From the NCBI RefSeq assembly GCF_902706195.1, contig NZ_CACSJO010000003.1:186001-250000 (forward strand): DNA of 64,000 nucleotides, given 5' to 3'. Each line of letters opens with the position of its first letter. The stretch's first letter is position 1. A program made the translations under genes and the position numbers. The notes under the pieces are model-generated. The model ran no database searches, was not told the origin of the DNA, and saw only the letters and a list, made by a program, of their open reading frames with translations. This DNA is from Novosphingobium sp. 18050. GTDB taxonomy: Bacteria > Pseudomonadota > Alphaproteobacteria > Sphingomonadales > Sphingomonadaceae. This document shows positions 1-9,142 of the stretch, in pieces.

Positions 1-1
1 G

Positions 2-145
2 TCGACGCTGGGCAGCCTGCACAAGCAGGGCAAGTTCGCCCAGGCGCAGGAACAGTTCGGCAAGTGGATCTACAACGACGGAAAGCCAATGAACGGCCTC
101 AAGTCGCGCCGCGCCGAAGAGGCCAAGCTCTACGGAACGCCATGA
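2..145 (+). CDS. C-terminal end of a GH24 (phage-type) lysozyme, 5' end outside window
   Basis: The first 47 codons visible encode the tail of a peptidoglycan-cleaving lysozyme of glycoside hydrolase family 24. The segment FGKWIYNDGKPMNGLKSRR followed by AEEAKLY matches the family's C-terminal pattern (aromatic-W-x-G-G-K-x-x-x-GL-xx-RR-xxE). The catalytic Glu lies upstream of the window and cannot be checked. The stop overlaps the ATG of the next gene (ATGA), so the two are probably cotranscribed. Such lysozymes occur both in prophages and as stand-alone genes in sphingomonads; nothing else phage-like is seen next to it. Confidence 0.75.
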   Translation, partial: STLGSLHKQGKFAQAQEQFGKWIYNDGKPMNGLKSRRAEEAKLYGTP

Positions 146-540
146 CCGAGCCAGCCGAGGACCAGAAATCACCCGCCCGGCATATCGACGAACGCATCGC
201 CGAACTGGGCGACTGGCGTGGCGATACGCTGGCGAAAGTACGCGCGCTTGTTCTCGAAGCGCTTCCGGGTGTGGTCGAGGAATGGAAATGGCGCGGCGTG
301 CCGACATGGTATCACGGCGGCATCGTCTGCACCGGCGAGACCTACAAGGCCGCCGTCAAGCTGACCTTTGCCAAAGGAGCGGCGCTCGAAGACCCGAAGC
401 ACCTGTTCAACGCCAGTCTCGACGGCAACGTGCGCCGGGCCATCGACCTGCACGAAGGTGACGTGATCGACGAACCGGCGCTGAAAGCGCTGCTGGTGGA
501 GGCCGCAGCGCTCAACGCAGTGAAAGGCAAGAAGCGCTAG
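142..540 (+). CDS. DUF1801 family protein
   Basis: A 132-residue cytoplasmic protein of the DUF1801 (YdhG-like) family, whose biochemical role is unknown. The visible family features are an early RALVLEALPGVVEEWKWRGV stretch, then a hydrophobic strand around the Lys-rich AAVKLTFAKGA segment and a C-terminal helix. The ATG at 142 is chosen because it overlaps the stop of the lysozyme gene by the ATGA arrangement and because the upstream in-frame reading is only the out-of-frame lysozyme sequence. It was probably translated by coupling to the lysozyme gene. No membrane segment or signal peptide is visible. Confidence 0.75.
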   Translation: MTEPAEDQKSPARHIDERIAELGDWRGDTLAKVRALVLEALPGVVEEWKWRGVPTWYHGGIVCTGETYKAAVKLTFAKGAALEDPKHLFNASLDGNVRRAIDLHEGDVIDEPALKALLVEAAALNAVKGKKR

Positions 541-543
541 GGT

Positions 544-585
544 CGCCGCCTCCCCGCAATGGAAAAACCTCAGTGCGGGGCGGCG
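544..585. terminator. Hairpin between convergent DUF1801 and sulP genes
   Basis: CGCCGCCTCCCCGCA (544-558) can pair with TGCGGGGCGGCG (574-585), with one bulged base, around an A-rich loop. It sits at the meeting point of two convergent genes and overlaps the sulP stop region, as expected for a shared terminator. There is no long T-run, so function is inferred. Confidence 0.45.
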
Positions 586-2060
586 CCGATCTCCACCCCG
601 GTCTTGTCGTGCAGGGCGAAGCGGTCGACGATATCGGCACTGGCTTCGTTGTAGCCAATCACCTCGACGCTACGACCTTCGCGGCGCAGGCGCGCGACGA
701 TCTTGTCCAGTGCGCCGACAGCGGAGATATCCCAGAAGTGGGCCTTCGACACGTCGATCAAGATGTGGCCGGGACTGTCTTCGGACTGGAAGGCACGGGT
801 GAAGCGCTCGACCGAGGCGAAGAATATCTGCCCTGAGACGCGGTAGGTCGCGCCTTGGGGCGATATCTCGCGCTCCACTGCGAACATGCGCTGAACCTTG
901 CCCGCAAAGAATATGCCCGAAAGCAGCACGCCCGAAAGCACGCCCAGCGAGAGATCCTGCGTGGCGACGACGACCACGACCGTCACCAGCATCACCACAG
1001 AGGACGTCGGCGGATGACGGCGCAGGTTGGTGATCGAACTCCAGCTGAAGGTCCCGATCGACACCATGATCATCACCGCCACCAGAGCCGGCATTGGCAC
1101 CCGCCCCACGTAAGGGCCCAGCACCGCGAGCAGAAACAGCAGGAAAGCGCCCGCAACGAACGTGGAAAGCCGGCCTCGCCCGCCCGACGTCACGTTGATT
1201 ACCGACTGCCCGATCATCGCGCAGCCGCCCATGCCGCCCAGCAATGCCGCGACGACATTGGCGCCGCCCTGGCCCATGCATTCGCGCTTCTTGTCGCTGT
1301 CGGTGTCGGTCATGTCATCGACGATCTGCGCCGTCAGCATGGATTCCAGCAGTCCGACCGCCGCCATCGTCAGCGAAAACGGGGCGATGATGCGCAGGGT
1401 CTCGAACGTCAGCGGCACCTGCGGCAGCGCAAAGCTGGGCAGGCCCTCGGGCAGCTTGCCCATGTCGCCCACGGTGTGAACCGGCAGGCCCATGCCGATG
1501 CTGATCGCCGTGAGCAGCAGGATCGAAACAAGCGGCGAGGGCACCGCTTTGGTCACGCGCGGAAACAGGTAGATGACCGCAAGCCCGCCCGCGACCATGG
1601 CATACGTCTGCCAGCCCACATCGGTAAGCTGGGGCATCTGCGCCATGAAGATCAGGATGGCGAGCGCATTGACGAAGCCGGTGATGACCGAACGCGAAAC
1701 GAACTGCATCAACAGGTCCAGCCGCAGCAGGCCGGCGATCGCCTGGAACAGGCCCATCAGAATCGTTGCGGCAAAGAGGTATTCCACGCCGTGGTCACGC
1801 ACCAGCGGCGTCACCAGAACCGCCACGGAGGCGGTTGCCGCGGAGATCATGCCGGTCCGCCCGCCGATGCAGGCGATGACCATGGCGATCGCCACCGATG
1901 CATAGAGCCCCACGCGCGGATCGACTCCGGCGATGATCGAAAAACCGATGGCCTCCGGGATCAGCGCCAGCGCGACGACCACGCCGGCCAGAACGTCACG
2001 GCGTACACCGACGCCATTTGTAAACCACTGCCGCCGATAGCGGGCAATCGAATTGGACAT
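570..2060 (-). CDS. SulP family inorganic anion transporter with STAS domain
   Basis: A 496-residue inner-membrane transporter of the SulP/SLC26 family, which moves sulfate, bicarbonate or other anions. Residues about 15-380 form the multi-spanning sulfate-transporter domain, including the [20 protein letters not shown] and [18 protein letters not shown] regions. A cytoplasmic STAS domain follows at about 395-490 ([20 protein letters not shown]). The start at 2060 (MSNSIARY) is preferred over an upstream ATG that would add a 37-residue, non-membrane leader. The substrate cannot be read from sequence; absence of a fused carbonic anhydrase leaves sulfate or bicarbonate open. Confidence 0.9.
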   Translation of the reverse strand: MSNSIARYRRQWFTNGVGVRRDVLAGVVVALALIPEAIGFSIIAGVDPRVGLYASVAIAMVIACIGGRTGMISAATASVAVLVTPLVRDHGVEYLFAATILMGLFQAIAGLLRLDLLMQFVSRSVITGFVNALAILIFMAQMPQLTDVGWQTYAMVAGGLAVIYLFPRVTKAVPSPLVSILLLTAISIGMGLPVHTVGDMGKLPEGLPSFALPQVPLTFETLRIIAPFSLTMAAVGLLESMLTAQIVDDMTDTDSDKKRECMGQGGANVVAALLGGMGGCAMIGQSVINVTSGGRGRLSTFVAGAFLLFLLAVLGPYVGRVPMPALVAVMIMVSIGTFSWSSITNLRRHPPTSSVVMLVTVVVVVATQDLSLGVLSGVLLSGIFFAGKVQRMFAVEREISPQGATYRVSGQIFFASVERFTRAFQSEDSPGHILIDVSKAHFWDISAVGALDKIVARLRREGRSVEVIGYNEASADIVDRFALHDKTGVEIGAAPH

Positions 2061-2273
2061 GGGAAAATTCCACAAGAAGCCACACGGCACGCATCTGGGC
2101 GCGCTTGAAACTGGGTGATGTGTGACGTTGTCCGGCGGATCGGCGGCCGGAATAGCCACCCGGATTTTCACCGGGTCCTTGCGAGTGACGTGCTGTTAGC
2201 GGAGCAGCGCGCCGTTTAGCAAGCCATTGCGAGCGTAACGAAGGAATCCAGCCTCTGCCAAGGACCGGGTCTG

Positions 2274-3110
2274 TCAGCCCTTGGTGATGGCAGGCATACC
2301 GTCCTTCGGACCGGCCGCGTCATCGCGGCTGCGGGGATTGGCGACGGCTGCCGCGATCAGGCGGTCCTGGTCGGCAGGGTCGATCCGTTCCCACCCCGAG
2401 CGACCGAGCTTTTCCATCGGCCGGTAGCGCACCTTGTACTGCATACGCGGTGAGCCTTCGACCCAGTAACCCAGGTAGACATAGGCCAGCCCCATCTCTT
2501 CGGCGCGGCGGATGTGATCGAGGATGATGAAATTGCCCAGCCCCTGCCGCCCTTCGTAGTGCGGATCGTAGAAGGAGTAGATCATCGAGAGCCCGTCGCA
2601 CTGGCGGTCGGTCAGGCAGGCGCCGACGAGGCGGCCCGGCACGACGCCGTCGACGGAGGGTTCGCGGTACTCGATCACGTAGCTGGTGACGGGGGTGTGC
2701 TCCACCATGTCGGCAAAGTCGACTTCGTCCATCGTCGTCATTCCACCTTCGGGGTGGCGCACCGAGAGATAGCGCTGCAGCAACTCGAACTGCTCGCTGG
2801 TGGACCACGGCCGGCAGACGGTGGCGATCAGGTCACCATAGGCCTTGAGCGTGCGCTTCTGCGAGGACGAGGCGACGAACTCCCCGGTGACGACCCGCAC
2901 CGATACGCAGGCGTTGCAGTCTATGCAGGAGGGGCGGTAGGCGACGGTCTGGCTGCGGCGAAACCCGATGCGGCCCAGCGCATCATTGAGCGAATCGGCG
3001 TGCGGGCCCTTCAGCTCGGTGAAAACCTTGCGCTCGCTACGCCCCGGGAGATACGGACACGGCGCCGGGCTGGTCACGAAAAAGCGTGGAAATCGAACCG
3101 GAGCCGTCAC
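2274..3110 (-). CDS. bpt: Aspartate/glutamate leucyltransferase (Bpt)
   Basis: A 278-residue leucyl/arginyl-tRNA-protein transferase of the Bpt/ATE type. The enzyme attaches leucine to proteins with N-terminal Asp or Glu, marking them for the ClpS/ClpAP N-end rule pathway. Family features are visible: the N-terminal Cys-containing region ([14 protein letters not shown]), the [12 protein letters not shown]ys cluster, and the acetyltransferase-like C-terminal half with [18 protein letters not shown]. It is read leftward, 213 bp upstream of sulP, and has its own 215-bp upstream region shared with the ilvA 3' end. Length is normal for the family. Confidence 0.93.
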   Translation of the reverse strand: MTAPVRFPRFFVTSPAPCPYLPGRSERKVFTELKGPHADSLNDALGRIGFRRSQTVAYRPSCIDCNACVSVRVVTGEFVASSSQKRTLKAYGDLIATVCRPWSTSEQFELLQRYLSVRHPEGGMTTMDEVDFADMVEHTPVTSYVIEYREPSVDGVVPGRLVGACLTDRQCDGLSMIYSFYDPHYEGRQGLGNFIILDHIRRAEEMGLAYVYLGYWVEGSPRMQYKVRYRPMEKLGRSGWERIDPADQDRLIAAAVANPRSRDDAAGPKDGMPAITKG

Positions 3111-3325
3111 CGAACTTGGTCTTCCTCTTGCGTTATGCCGGCGCGTGGTCCGCCTCTACCCCCGAAATATGCATGCCGCTGCAGCGCGTTGCGAGTCTTT
3201 TAACTACAAAAACCGACCGGGCTGTATCCAAATCGCACCAGTCCGGCGGTAATGGCCTGTATCCGTGCCAATTCGGCACGTCGGGGCAGGCTAAAGATTA
3301 ACTCACTGCCGGCCCCGTGCAAACT

Positions 3326-4582
3326 CTATTCGGTCTCGACCTGCTTCACTTCGTAGCCCTCACGCCGCAGGGCGGAGACGAGAGCGTCGAGCTGCGCCTT
3401 GTCACGCGCCTCGCATTCGATCTCGGTGACGAGACCCTTGGCGGGCAGGTGCGTGAAGATGCGCTGATGGAACACCTCGATGATGTTCACATTGTGCTCA
3501 TGGAACACCTTGGCGACCTTGAACAGGGCGCCGGCGCGGTCCTGCAGGCCGATTTTGAGGCGGGCGAGACGGCCCGAGCGGGCAAGATCGCGCAGCAGCA
3601 CGTTGGCAAGCAGGCGGGTGTCGATATTGCCACCCGAAAGAACGATGCCGACCTTGCGCCCCTCGAACAGCTCGCGATTGTTCATCACGGCGGCGAGACC
3701 GGCGGCGCCGGCGCCCTCTACCAGAGTCTTCTCGATCTGCAGCAGCAGCGCCAGCGCGCTCTCGATCTGGGATTCACTGACCAGCAGGAATTCGTCCAGC
3801 AGGCCGCGCAGCAGCTTGGAGGTCATCAGCCCCGGCACGATCACCGCGATACCCTCGGCCAGCGTATCGCCGCCGATCGGCAGGGTAGTGCCCTTGAGCA
3901 GATTGTACATCGAGGGGTAGAGCTGCGCCTCGACGCCGACCAGCCGGATATCCGGCTTGATACCGCGCGCCACGGTGCCCATGCCCGAGGACAGGCCGCC
4001 GCCGCCCACCGGCAGCACCAGCGTGTCGAGATCGGGCACGTCTTCCAGCATTTCCAGCGCGACGGTGCCTTGCCCTGCCGCCACATGCGGGTCGTCGAAG
4101 GGGTGGATGAAGGTCAGGCCCAGCTCGCCTTCGAGCTTGCGCGCGTGTTCATAAGCCTCGTCGAAACTCTCGCCGTGGAGTACGACCTTGCCGCCCACGC
4201 TCTCGGTCTGCATGACCTTCACCGTCGGCGTGGTCTTGGGCATGACGATGGTTACGGGCACGCCAAGCCGGGTGCCGTGATAGCTGAGGCCCTGCGCGTG
4301 ATTGCCGGCAGAGGCCGCGATCACGCCGCGCGATTTCGCTTCTTCGGGCAGCAGCAGCAGCGCGTTGAGCGCGCCGCGCTCCTTGTAGGCGGCGGTAAAC
4401 TGGAGGTTCTCGAACTTGAGCCAGATGTCGGCGCCGGTGATCGCGCTCAATGTCGCGCTGTGCAGCGTCGGCGTCCGCACGACCTTGCCCGAAATTCGCT
4501 CCGCCGCCGCGCGAACGTCGGCTGCGGTCAGCGGGGCGGCCTCGGCCGCTCCGGGAGCGATGGTGAGCACTGTCTGGTCCAT
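3326..4582 (-). CDS. ilvA: Threonine ammonia-lyase with C-terminal ACT domain
   Basis: A 418-residue PLP enzyme that deaminates threonine to 2-oxobutyrate, the first committed step of isoleucine synthesis or a route of threonine degradation. The PLP lysine lies in FTAAYKERGALN (about K67), and the phosphate-binding glycine loop is PVGGGGLSSGMG. A single ACT regulatory domain occupies about 340-418. One ACT domain rather than two places it near the shorter IlvA/TdcB forms. The start at 4582 (MDQTVLT) is chosen because the upstream in-frame sequence enters the divergent promoter and neighbouring gene. Confidence 0.92.
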   Translation of the reverse strand: MDQTVLTIAPGAAEAAPLTAADVRAAAERISGKVVRTPTLHSATLSAITGADIWLKFENLQFTAAYKERGALNALLLLPEEAKSRGVIAASAGNHAQGLSYHGTRLGVPVTIVMPKTTPTVKVMQTESVGGKVVLHGESFDEAYEHARKLEGELGLTFIHPFDDPHVAAGQGTVALEMLEDVPDLDTLVLPVGGGGLSSGMGTVARGIKPDIRLVGVEAQLYPSMYNLLKGTTLPIGGDTLAEGIAVIVPGLMTSKLLRGLLDEFLLVSESQIESALALLLQIEKTLVEGAGAAGLAAVMNNRELFEGRKVGIVLSGGNIDTRLLANVLLRDLARSGRLARLKIGLQDRAGALFKVAKVFHEHNVNIIEVFHQRIFTHLPAKGLVTEIECEARDKAQLDALVSALRREGYEVKQVETE

Positions 4583-4685
4583 GACGGCGCGACTACCGGA
4601 AACCACGGCGAATTGAAAGCACGCTTGCCCGCACGGTAGTGCCTGGGCGGTTTGCTTTTGCCCAAAACCCGCTAGAACGCGTTCC

Positions 4686-5594
4686 ATGAGCGACACCACC
4701 ATAGAGCGCCGCAAGGTTTCCTTCCTCGGGCTGGGGACGATGGGCGGCGCGATCGCGCGCCACATTGCCGAAGCCGGTCACGAACTGACGATCTACAACC
4801 GCTCGCCCGAACGCGCGCGCAAGTGGAATGCCGACAACCCGGGCCTTGCCCACCGCATCGCCGCCAACCCGGCGCACGCCGCGCAGGATGCCGATGTGGT
4901 CATCACCTGCGTGGGCAACGACGACGACCTTGCCGACGTGGTGCTGGGCCCCAACGGCGTATTCCGCATGCTGAAGAAGGGCGGCGTGTTCATCGACCAT
5001 ACCACCGTTTCGGCCCGGATCGCGCGGCAGATCTCGGTCGAGGCGCGTGATCTCAAGGTCCACTGCGTCGACGCGCCAATGACGGGATCGCAGATCGGCG
5101 CGGAAAAGGGCACCCTTACCCTGATGTGCGGCGGGCGCGACGACGCGATCGAGGCCGCACGCCCGATCATGGAAGGCTATTCCACCCGTATCGTCCATGT
5201 CGGCAAGCCCGGCTCGGGCCAGATCGCCAAGATGGCCAACCAGATCTGCATCGCCGGCAACGTCGCCGCGCTGGCAGAGGCCGTGCGTTTCGCGCAGGCA
5301 TCGCACCTCGACATGGAAAAGGTCTACGAGGCCATTTCCGGCGGGGCCGCCCAGTCCTGGCAGATGGACAACCGCCTCAAGACCATGGACGCCGACGAAT
5401 TCGACTTCGGCTTCGCGATCGACTGGATGCGCAAGGATCTGGGCCTCAGCCTTGAGGAAGGGCGCGGGCTTGGCGTCTCGCTGCCGGTGGCGGCGCTGGT
5501 CGACCAGTTCTTCGCCGACCTGCAGGCGATGGGCGGCGGCCGTCTCGATACCAGCGCGATCATCAAGCGCCTCCCCAAGAAGGGCAAGAAGTGA
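4686..5594 (+). CDS. NAD(P)-dependent beta-hydroxyacid dehydrogenase
   Basis: A 302-residue cytoplasmic oxidoreductase of the 3-hydroxyisobutyrate dehydrogenase family. The N-terminal Rossmann motif GLGTMGGAIARHIAEAGH is followed by YNRSPERA; the Asn-Arg after the second strand suggests NADP(H) preference. The substrate loop is DAPMTGSQIGAEKG, and the catalytic lysine is in GSGQIAKMANQIC. The SQ in the substrate loop differs from the usual SGG, so substrate cannot be assigned; glyoxylate, succinate semialdehyde and hydroxyisobutyrate are all handled by this family. It is divergent from ilvA across a 103-bp promoter region and overlaps the next gene. Confidence 0.88.
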   Translation: MSDTTIERRKVSFLGLGTMGGAIARHIAEAGHELTIYNRSPERARKWNADNPGLAHRIAANPAHAAQDADVVITCVGNDDDLADVVLGPNGVFRMLKKGGVFIDHTTVSARIARQISVEARDLKVHCVDAPMTGSQIGAEKGTLTLMCGGRDDAIEAARPIMEGYSTRIVHVGKPGSGQIAKMANQICIAGNVAALAEAVRFAQASHLDMEKVYEAISGGAAQSWQMDNRLKTMDADEFDFGFAIDWMRKDLGLSLEEGRGLGVSLPVAALVDQFFADLQAMGGGRLDTSAIIKRLPKKGKK

Positions 5595-7357
5595 AGCATA
5601 GCATTGCGGCAGCCACTGCGCTGCTCGCCGGGACTGCCCTGACGGCTACCTTTTTCGCGTCTCCGGCCCTTGCCGATATCCTGGTCGACAACGTTGAAGG
5701 CGTCAGCGCCGACGGCAAGGGCGGCATTGATCATTTCGAAGGCTTCCTGATCGGCCCTGACGGCCATGTCCTGCAGGTCTTCCACCGCGGCGACAAGCGG
5801 CCCAAGAAGGTCGACTATCAGGTCGACGGCAAGGGCCGCGTGGTCGTGCCCGGCATGATTGATGCCCATGGGCACGTCATGGCCACCGGCTTTGCGAAAA
5901 TGACGCTGGACCTTTCCGCCGCCAAATCGCTGGACGAGGCCCTGTCGCGCGTCGCGGCATGGGTAGCCGCCCATCCCGAGGCGCCCTGGGTGCTGGGCAG
6001 CGGCTGGAACCAGGCGAGCTGGAACAAGGACGGCAGCGGCCCCGACCGCATGCCCACCGCCGCCGAGCTGGACCAGGTGACCGGCGGCAAGCCCGCCTGG
6101 CTCGTCCGCGTCGACGGCCATGCCGGCTGGGCAAACTCCGCCGCGCTTTCCGCCGCCGGTGTAAGCGCCGCCAGCGCTGACCCGGCAGGCGGCCAGATCC
6201 TGCGCACGGCGGGCTCCAGGGCCCCGGCCGGCGTACTCATCGACGCGGCCACCGCGCTGATCGAAGCCAAGCTGCCGCACCCCCGACCCGATGACCGCGA
6301 TTCGGCGCTGGGCGAGGCGCAGCTTGCGCTGCTCGCCGCAGGCGTCACCACCATCGCCGATATGGGCACCACGATCGAGGACTGGCAGGCCTTCCGCCGC
6401 GCCGCCGACAGGGGGGACCTGCGCGTGCGCATCGTCTCCTATGCGGCCGGGATCGATAACATGAGCCTGATCGGCGGCCCAAGGCCGACGCAGTGGCTTT
6501 ATGAAGACCGGCTAAAGATGAACGGGGTCAAATTCTATCTCGACGGCGCGCTGGGATCGCGCGGCGCCTGGCTCAAGGCGCCTTACGCCGACGACGCCAA
6601 GGCGAAGGGCCTGGCCCGGATGAGCCAGACGCAACTGGGCAACCTGATGAGCCGCGCGGCGATCGACAACTTCCAGGTCGCCGTCCATGCCATCGGCGAC
6701 GAAGCCAATGCGACCGTGCTGGATTCGATCGAAGAACTGTCCGCCACCTACAAGGGCGACCGGCGCTGGCGCATCGAACATGCGCAGATCGTCGACCCCG
6801 CCGATATTCCGCGATTTGGCCGCAACGGGGTGATCGCCTCGATGCAGCCCCAGCACGAAGCTTCCGACCGCACCATGGCCGAGGCCCGGCTGGGCCCTGC
6901 GCGGCTGGCCGGGGCCTATGCGTGGAAATCGATCTCGGCGGCAGGCGCGACGCTGGCCTTCGGGTCCGATACCCCGGTCGAACCGGCCCATCCCTTCGAG
7001 GGCTTCGCGGTCGCGATCAGCCGCACGGGCGCCGACGGTCAACCTGCCGGCGGCTGGCAGCCGCAGGAAGTGCTTTCGCGCGAGGCGGCGCTGGCAGCCT
7101 ATACCACGGGCGCGGCCTACTCCCTGTTCGCCGAAGATCGCCTTGGCCGCATCGCCAAAGGATACCGCGCGGATTTCCTTTTCGTCGACAACGATCCGAT
7201 GACGGCAGCGCCGGAGCAGGTCCGCTCGACGCGGGTGCTGGAAACCTGGATCGGCGGCAAGCTGGCATGGTCGGCGGCGCAGGACGGCGGCAAGGCCGGA
7301 GTGCGGCGCGAGCGTGACCCGAGGCCGGAACCCGCCAATGGCGCGCAGGGCCGCTAG
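5591..7357 (+). CDS. Secreted YtcJ-like metal-dependent amidohydrolase
   Basis: A 588-residue amidohydrolase of the Amidohydro_3/YtcJ group. Residues 1-29 form a signal peptide ending near ASPALA, so the enzyme is periplasmic or outer-surface. The metal-binding DAHGHV motif follows strand one of the barrel, later metal ligands are in the AVHAIGDEA and RIEHAQIVD regions, and the final Asp is in FGSDTPVEP. It starts at a GTG that overlaps the stop of the preceding dehydrogenase gene (GTGA), which implies translational coupling. The natural substrate of this group is mostly unknown; hydrolysis of an amide, carbamate or ester is inferred from the fold. Confidence 0.88.
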   Translation: MKHSIAAATALLAGTALTATFFASPALADILVDNVEGVSADGKGGIDHFEGFLIGPDGHVLQVFHRGDKRPKKVDYQVDGKGRVVVPGMIDAHGHVMATGFAKMTLDLSAAKSLDEALSRVAAWVAAHPEAPWVLGSGWNQASWNKDGSGPDRMPTAAELDQVTGGKPAWLVRVDGHAGWANSAALSAAGVSAASADPAGGQILRTAGSRAPAGVLIDAATALIEAKLPHPRPDDRDSALGEAQLALLAAGVTTIADMGTTIEDWQAFRRAADRGDLRVRIVSYAAGIDNMSLIGGPRPTQWLYEDRLKMNGVKFYLDGALGSRGAWLKAPYADDAKAKGLARMSQTQLGNLMSRAAIDNFQVAVHAIGDEANATVLDSIEELSATYKGDRRWRIEHAQIVDPADIPRFGRNGVIASMQPQHEASDRTMAEARLGPARLAGAYAWKSISAAGATLAFGSDTPVEPAHPFEGFAVAISRTGADGQPAGGWQPQEVLSREAALAAYTTGAAYSLFAEDRLGRIAKGYRADFLFVDNDPMTAAPEQVRSTRVLETWIGGKLAWSAAQDGGKAGVRRERDPRPEPANGAQGR

Positions 7358-7377
7358 ACCGCAGCAACAGCTGTAGT

Positions 7378-7482
7378 CCTTCGACAAGCTCAAGATCAGC
7401 GGGGCAGGAGCGATTGTCGCCCCGTCCCCGCTGGCCTTATTCCCGTTATTCTGAAATTCCGCTCAGGCTGAGCCTGCCGGGG
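7378..7482. repeat. REP-like inverted repeat between convergent genes
   Basis: CTTCGACAAGCTCAAGATCA (within 7378-7402) and CCGCTCAGGCTGAGCCTGCC (7459-7478) are imperfect inverted arms that flank a smaller GGGGC/GCCCC hairpin (7401-7405 with 7418-7422). This resembles the extragenic palindromes common in Sphingomonadales genomes, whose core reads CTTCGACAAGCTCAGG. It lies between convergent genes and may act as a terminator for either. Family membership is from memory of such elements, not a search. Confidence 0.55.
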
Positions 7483-7497
7483 CACGGACCGGAGCAC

Positions 7498-8328
7498 TTA
7501 CTCCGCGACGGCCTTGCCGGCTGCTTCCGCGTTCTTCTCGATGGCCTTTTCCTCGGCTGCGCGCTCTTTGGCTTCGCGGCGTTCGGTGAACCACATGAGG
7601 ACCAGCGTGCCCTCGAACAGTAGCAGTAGCGGGATCGCAAGCATCAGCTGCGAGATCACGTCGGGCGGCGTCGCCACGGCAGCGACGATGAACACGCCGA
7701 CGATCGCATAACGCCGCGCCGCCACGCACTGCGCGCGCGTCACGATGCCCGCGCGGTTGAGCAGCATCAGCAGCACCGGCAGCAGGAAGCTGATCCCGAA
7801 GGCCAGGATGAACTGCATCACCAGCGCCAGATAATCACCGGTGCCGGGCAGTGCCTCCAGCTTGAGCCCGCCCTTCTGACCCTGGAAACCCAGGAAAAAG
7901 TGGAAGGCGGTGGGCATGACCACGTAATAGGCCAACGCTGCGCCCATCGTGAACAGGATCGGCGTTGCGATGAGGAAGGGAAGGAAAGCCTTCTTCTCCT
8001 TCGCGTAGAGACCCGGTGCCACGAAGGCCCAGATCTGGTTGGCGATCACCGGGAAGCTGACGAAGAAGGCCGCGAACATCGCGATCTTCACTTCGACGAA
8101 AAACGCCTCGTAGAGCTTGGTGTAGATCAGCCGGCCCTGCCCCGGCGGAAACGCCTCGGTCAGCGGCCGGACCAGGAACGAGAAGATGTCGCTCGAAAAA
8201 TAGAAGCACACACCGAACGCCACAGCGAAGGCCAGGAAGGCGCGCAGCAGCCGGCCCCGCAGCTCGACCAGATGTTCGAGCAGGGGGGCCTGGGTTTCGT
8301 CGATGTCGGCTACGCGGAACGGCTTCAT
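7498..8328 (-). CDS. tatC: Twin-arginine translocase subunit TatC
   Basis: A 276-residue inner-membrane protein with six predicted membrane spans, the receptor core of the Tat pathway that exports folded proteins. The family hallmarks LLEHLVELRGRLLRA near the N-terminus and FVSFPVIANQIWAFVAPGLY (periplasmic loop/second span) are present. The C-terminus is a charged Ala/Glu-rich tail. It is the last gene of tatA-tatB-tatC, 10 bp after tatB. The window also holds a probable Tat client, the amidohydrolase at 37608. Confidence 0.97.
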   Translation of the reverse strand: MKPFRVADIDETQAPLLEHLVELRGRLLRAFLAFAVAFGVCFYFSSDIFSFLVRPLTEAFPPGQGRLIYTKLYEAFFVEVKIAMFAAFFVSFPVIANQIWAFVAPGLYAKEKKAFLPFLIATPILFTMGAALAYYVVMPTAFHFFLGFQGQKGGLKLEALPGTGDYLALVMQFILAFGISFLLPVLLMLLNRAGIVTRAQCVAARRYAIVGVFIVAAVATPPDVISQLMLAIPLLLLFEGTLVLMWFTERREAKERAAEEKAIEKNAEAAGKAVAE

Positions 8329-8338
8329 GGCTTTTGCC

Positions 8339-8767
8339 TCAAGGCGGCGGCGGAGGCAGGTGCATTTCGGCCTGCCGGGGCTCTTCGCTTGTCGCGTTCG
8401 CCCCGTCCCTGACCTTATGGTCCTGCAAAACGGCGTGGTCCTGCGATACCGGATCGTCCTGCATGTACGGAGCCGAATTGGAAGCCACCGGAGCCTGCAT
8501 GTCGTCGGCAGTCGGGTTCATGCTGGGCAGCTGCGGGCTGGCCTTCATGATCGCCTCGTTCTGCTCCCGCCACTTGCGCTCCATGTCCTCGAGTTCCGCC
8601 TCGCGCACCATGGCATCAAGCCCGGAGCGGAAGTGGTTCGAGACCTTGCGCATCTTGCCGATCCAGCGGCCAGCCGTGCGCAAGGCCATCGGCATGTCCT
8701 TGGGACCGATGACGACGACCGCCACGATCACGATCAACAGCAGTTCGGATGCGCCAACGTCGAACAT
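8339..8767 (-). CDS. tatB: Sec-independent protein translocase subunit TatB
   Basis: A 142-residue protein with one N-terminal membrane helix (MFDVGASELLLIVIVAVVVI), the GPKDMP hinge and an amphipathic helix (RTAGRWIGKMRKV), typical of TatB. It forms the substrate-binding complex with TatC. The C-terminal half is low-complexity and Pro/Asn/Gln-rich, as is usual. The ATG at 8767 lies 20 bp after the tatA stop and the gene ends 10 bp before tatC, so all three are one operon. Confidence 0.95.
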   Translation of the reverse strand: MFDVGASELLLIVIVAVVVIGPKDMPMALRTAGRWIGKMRKVSNHFRSGLDAMVREAELEDMERKWREQNEAIMKASPQLPSMNPTADDMQAPVASNSAPYMQDDPVSQDHAVLQDHKVRDGANATSEEPRQAEMHLPPPPP

Positions 8768-8787
8768 CGCCTGTCAGTCCGGCTCGC

Positions 8788-9033
8788 TCAAACCTGCTCG
8801 TTCTTGGTTTCGGTCGGCACCGCGACTTCATCCTGCGGCTTGGCAATCTGCACGGGCGGCGTCGAGGGCGTCGACGAAGCGGCCTTCTTGGCCTCTTCCT
8901 CGTTCATGCCGTCCTTGAAGCTTTTGATGCCCTTGCCGAAGTCACCCATGATTTCCGACACGCGGCCGCGTCCGAACAGCACGAGCACGATCACCAGAAC
9001 GATCAGCCAGTGCCAGATCGAGAAGCTACCCAT
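8788..9033 (-). CDS. tatA: Twin-arginine translocase subunit TatA
   Basis: An 81-residue pore-forming Tat subunit. It has the single N-terminal membrane span ([20 protein letters not shown]), the family [18 protein letters not shown] hinge and amphipathic helix, and an acidic/Lys-rich tail. ATG 9033 (MGSFS) is chosen because it gives the canonical TatA N-terminus; an in-frame ATG seven codons upstream adds a non-conserved leader. It is 109 bp downstream of scpB, so it may have its own promoter or continue the scp transcript. Confidence 0.95.
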   Translation of the reverse strand: MGSFSIWHWLIVLVIVLVLFGRGRVSEIMGDFGKGIKSFKDGMNEEEAKKAASSTPSTPPVQIAKPQDEVAVPTETKNEQV

Positions 9034-9142
9034 AACCTCAACTCCAAAACACATGGTCGATATCGACCGTCACGCCCCTCATCTAGGCGCTTTGTCGGCA
9101 AGTTGCCAGCCCGTCATGGTTATGACCTGCGCCCGTCATACC

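Noticed and set aside
2..145. Lysozyme fragment as the other end of the prophage
   Set aside because: It is over 57 kb from the P2-type genes, with core genes between, so it is not part of the same element.
855..2108. Long plus-strand open frame opposite sulP
   Set aside because: Composition is Arg/His/Gln-rich, it mirrors the third-position GC bias of the real minus-strand gene, and no domain is recognisable.
3317..4639. Long plus-strand open frame opposite ilvA
   Set aside because: It is the antisense of a clear threonine deaminase and lacks any family motif.
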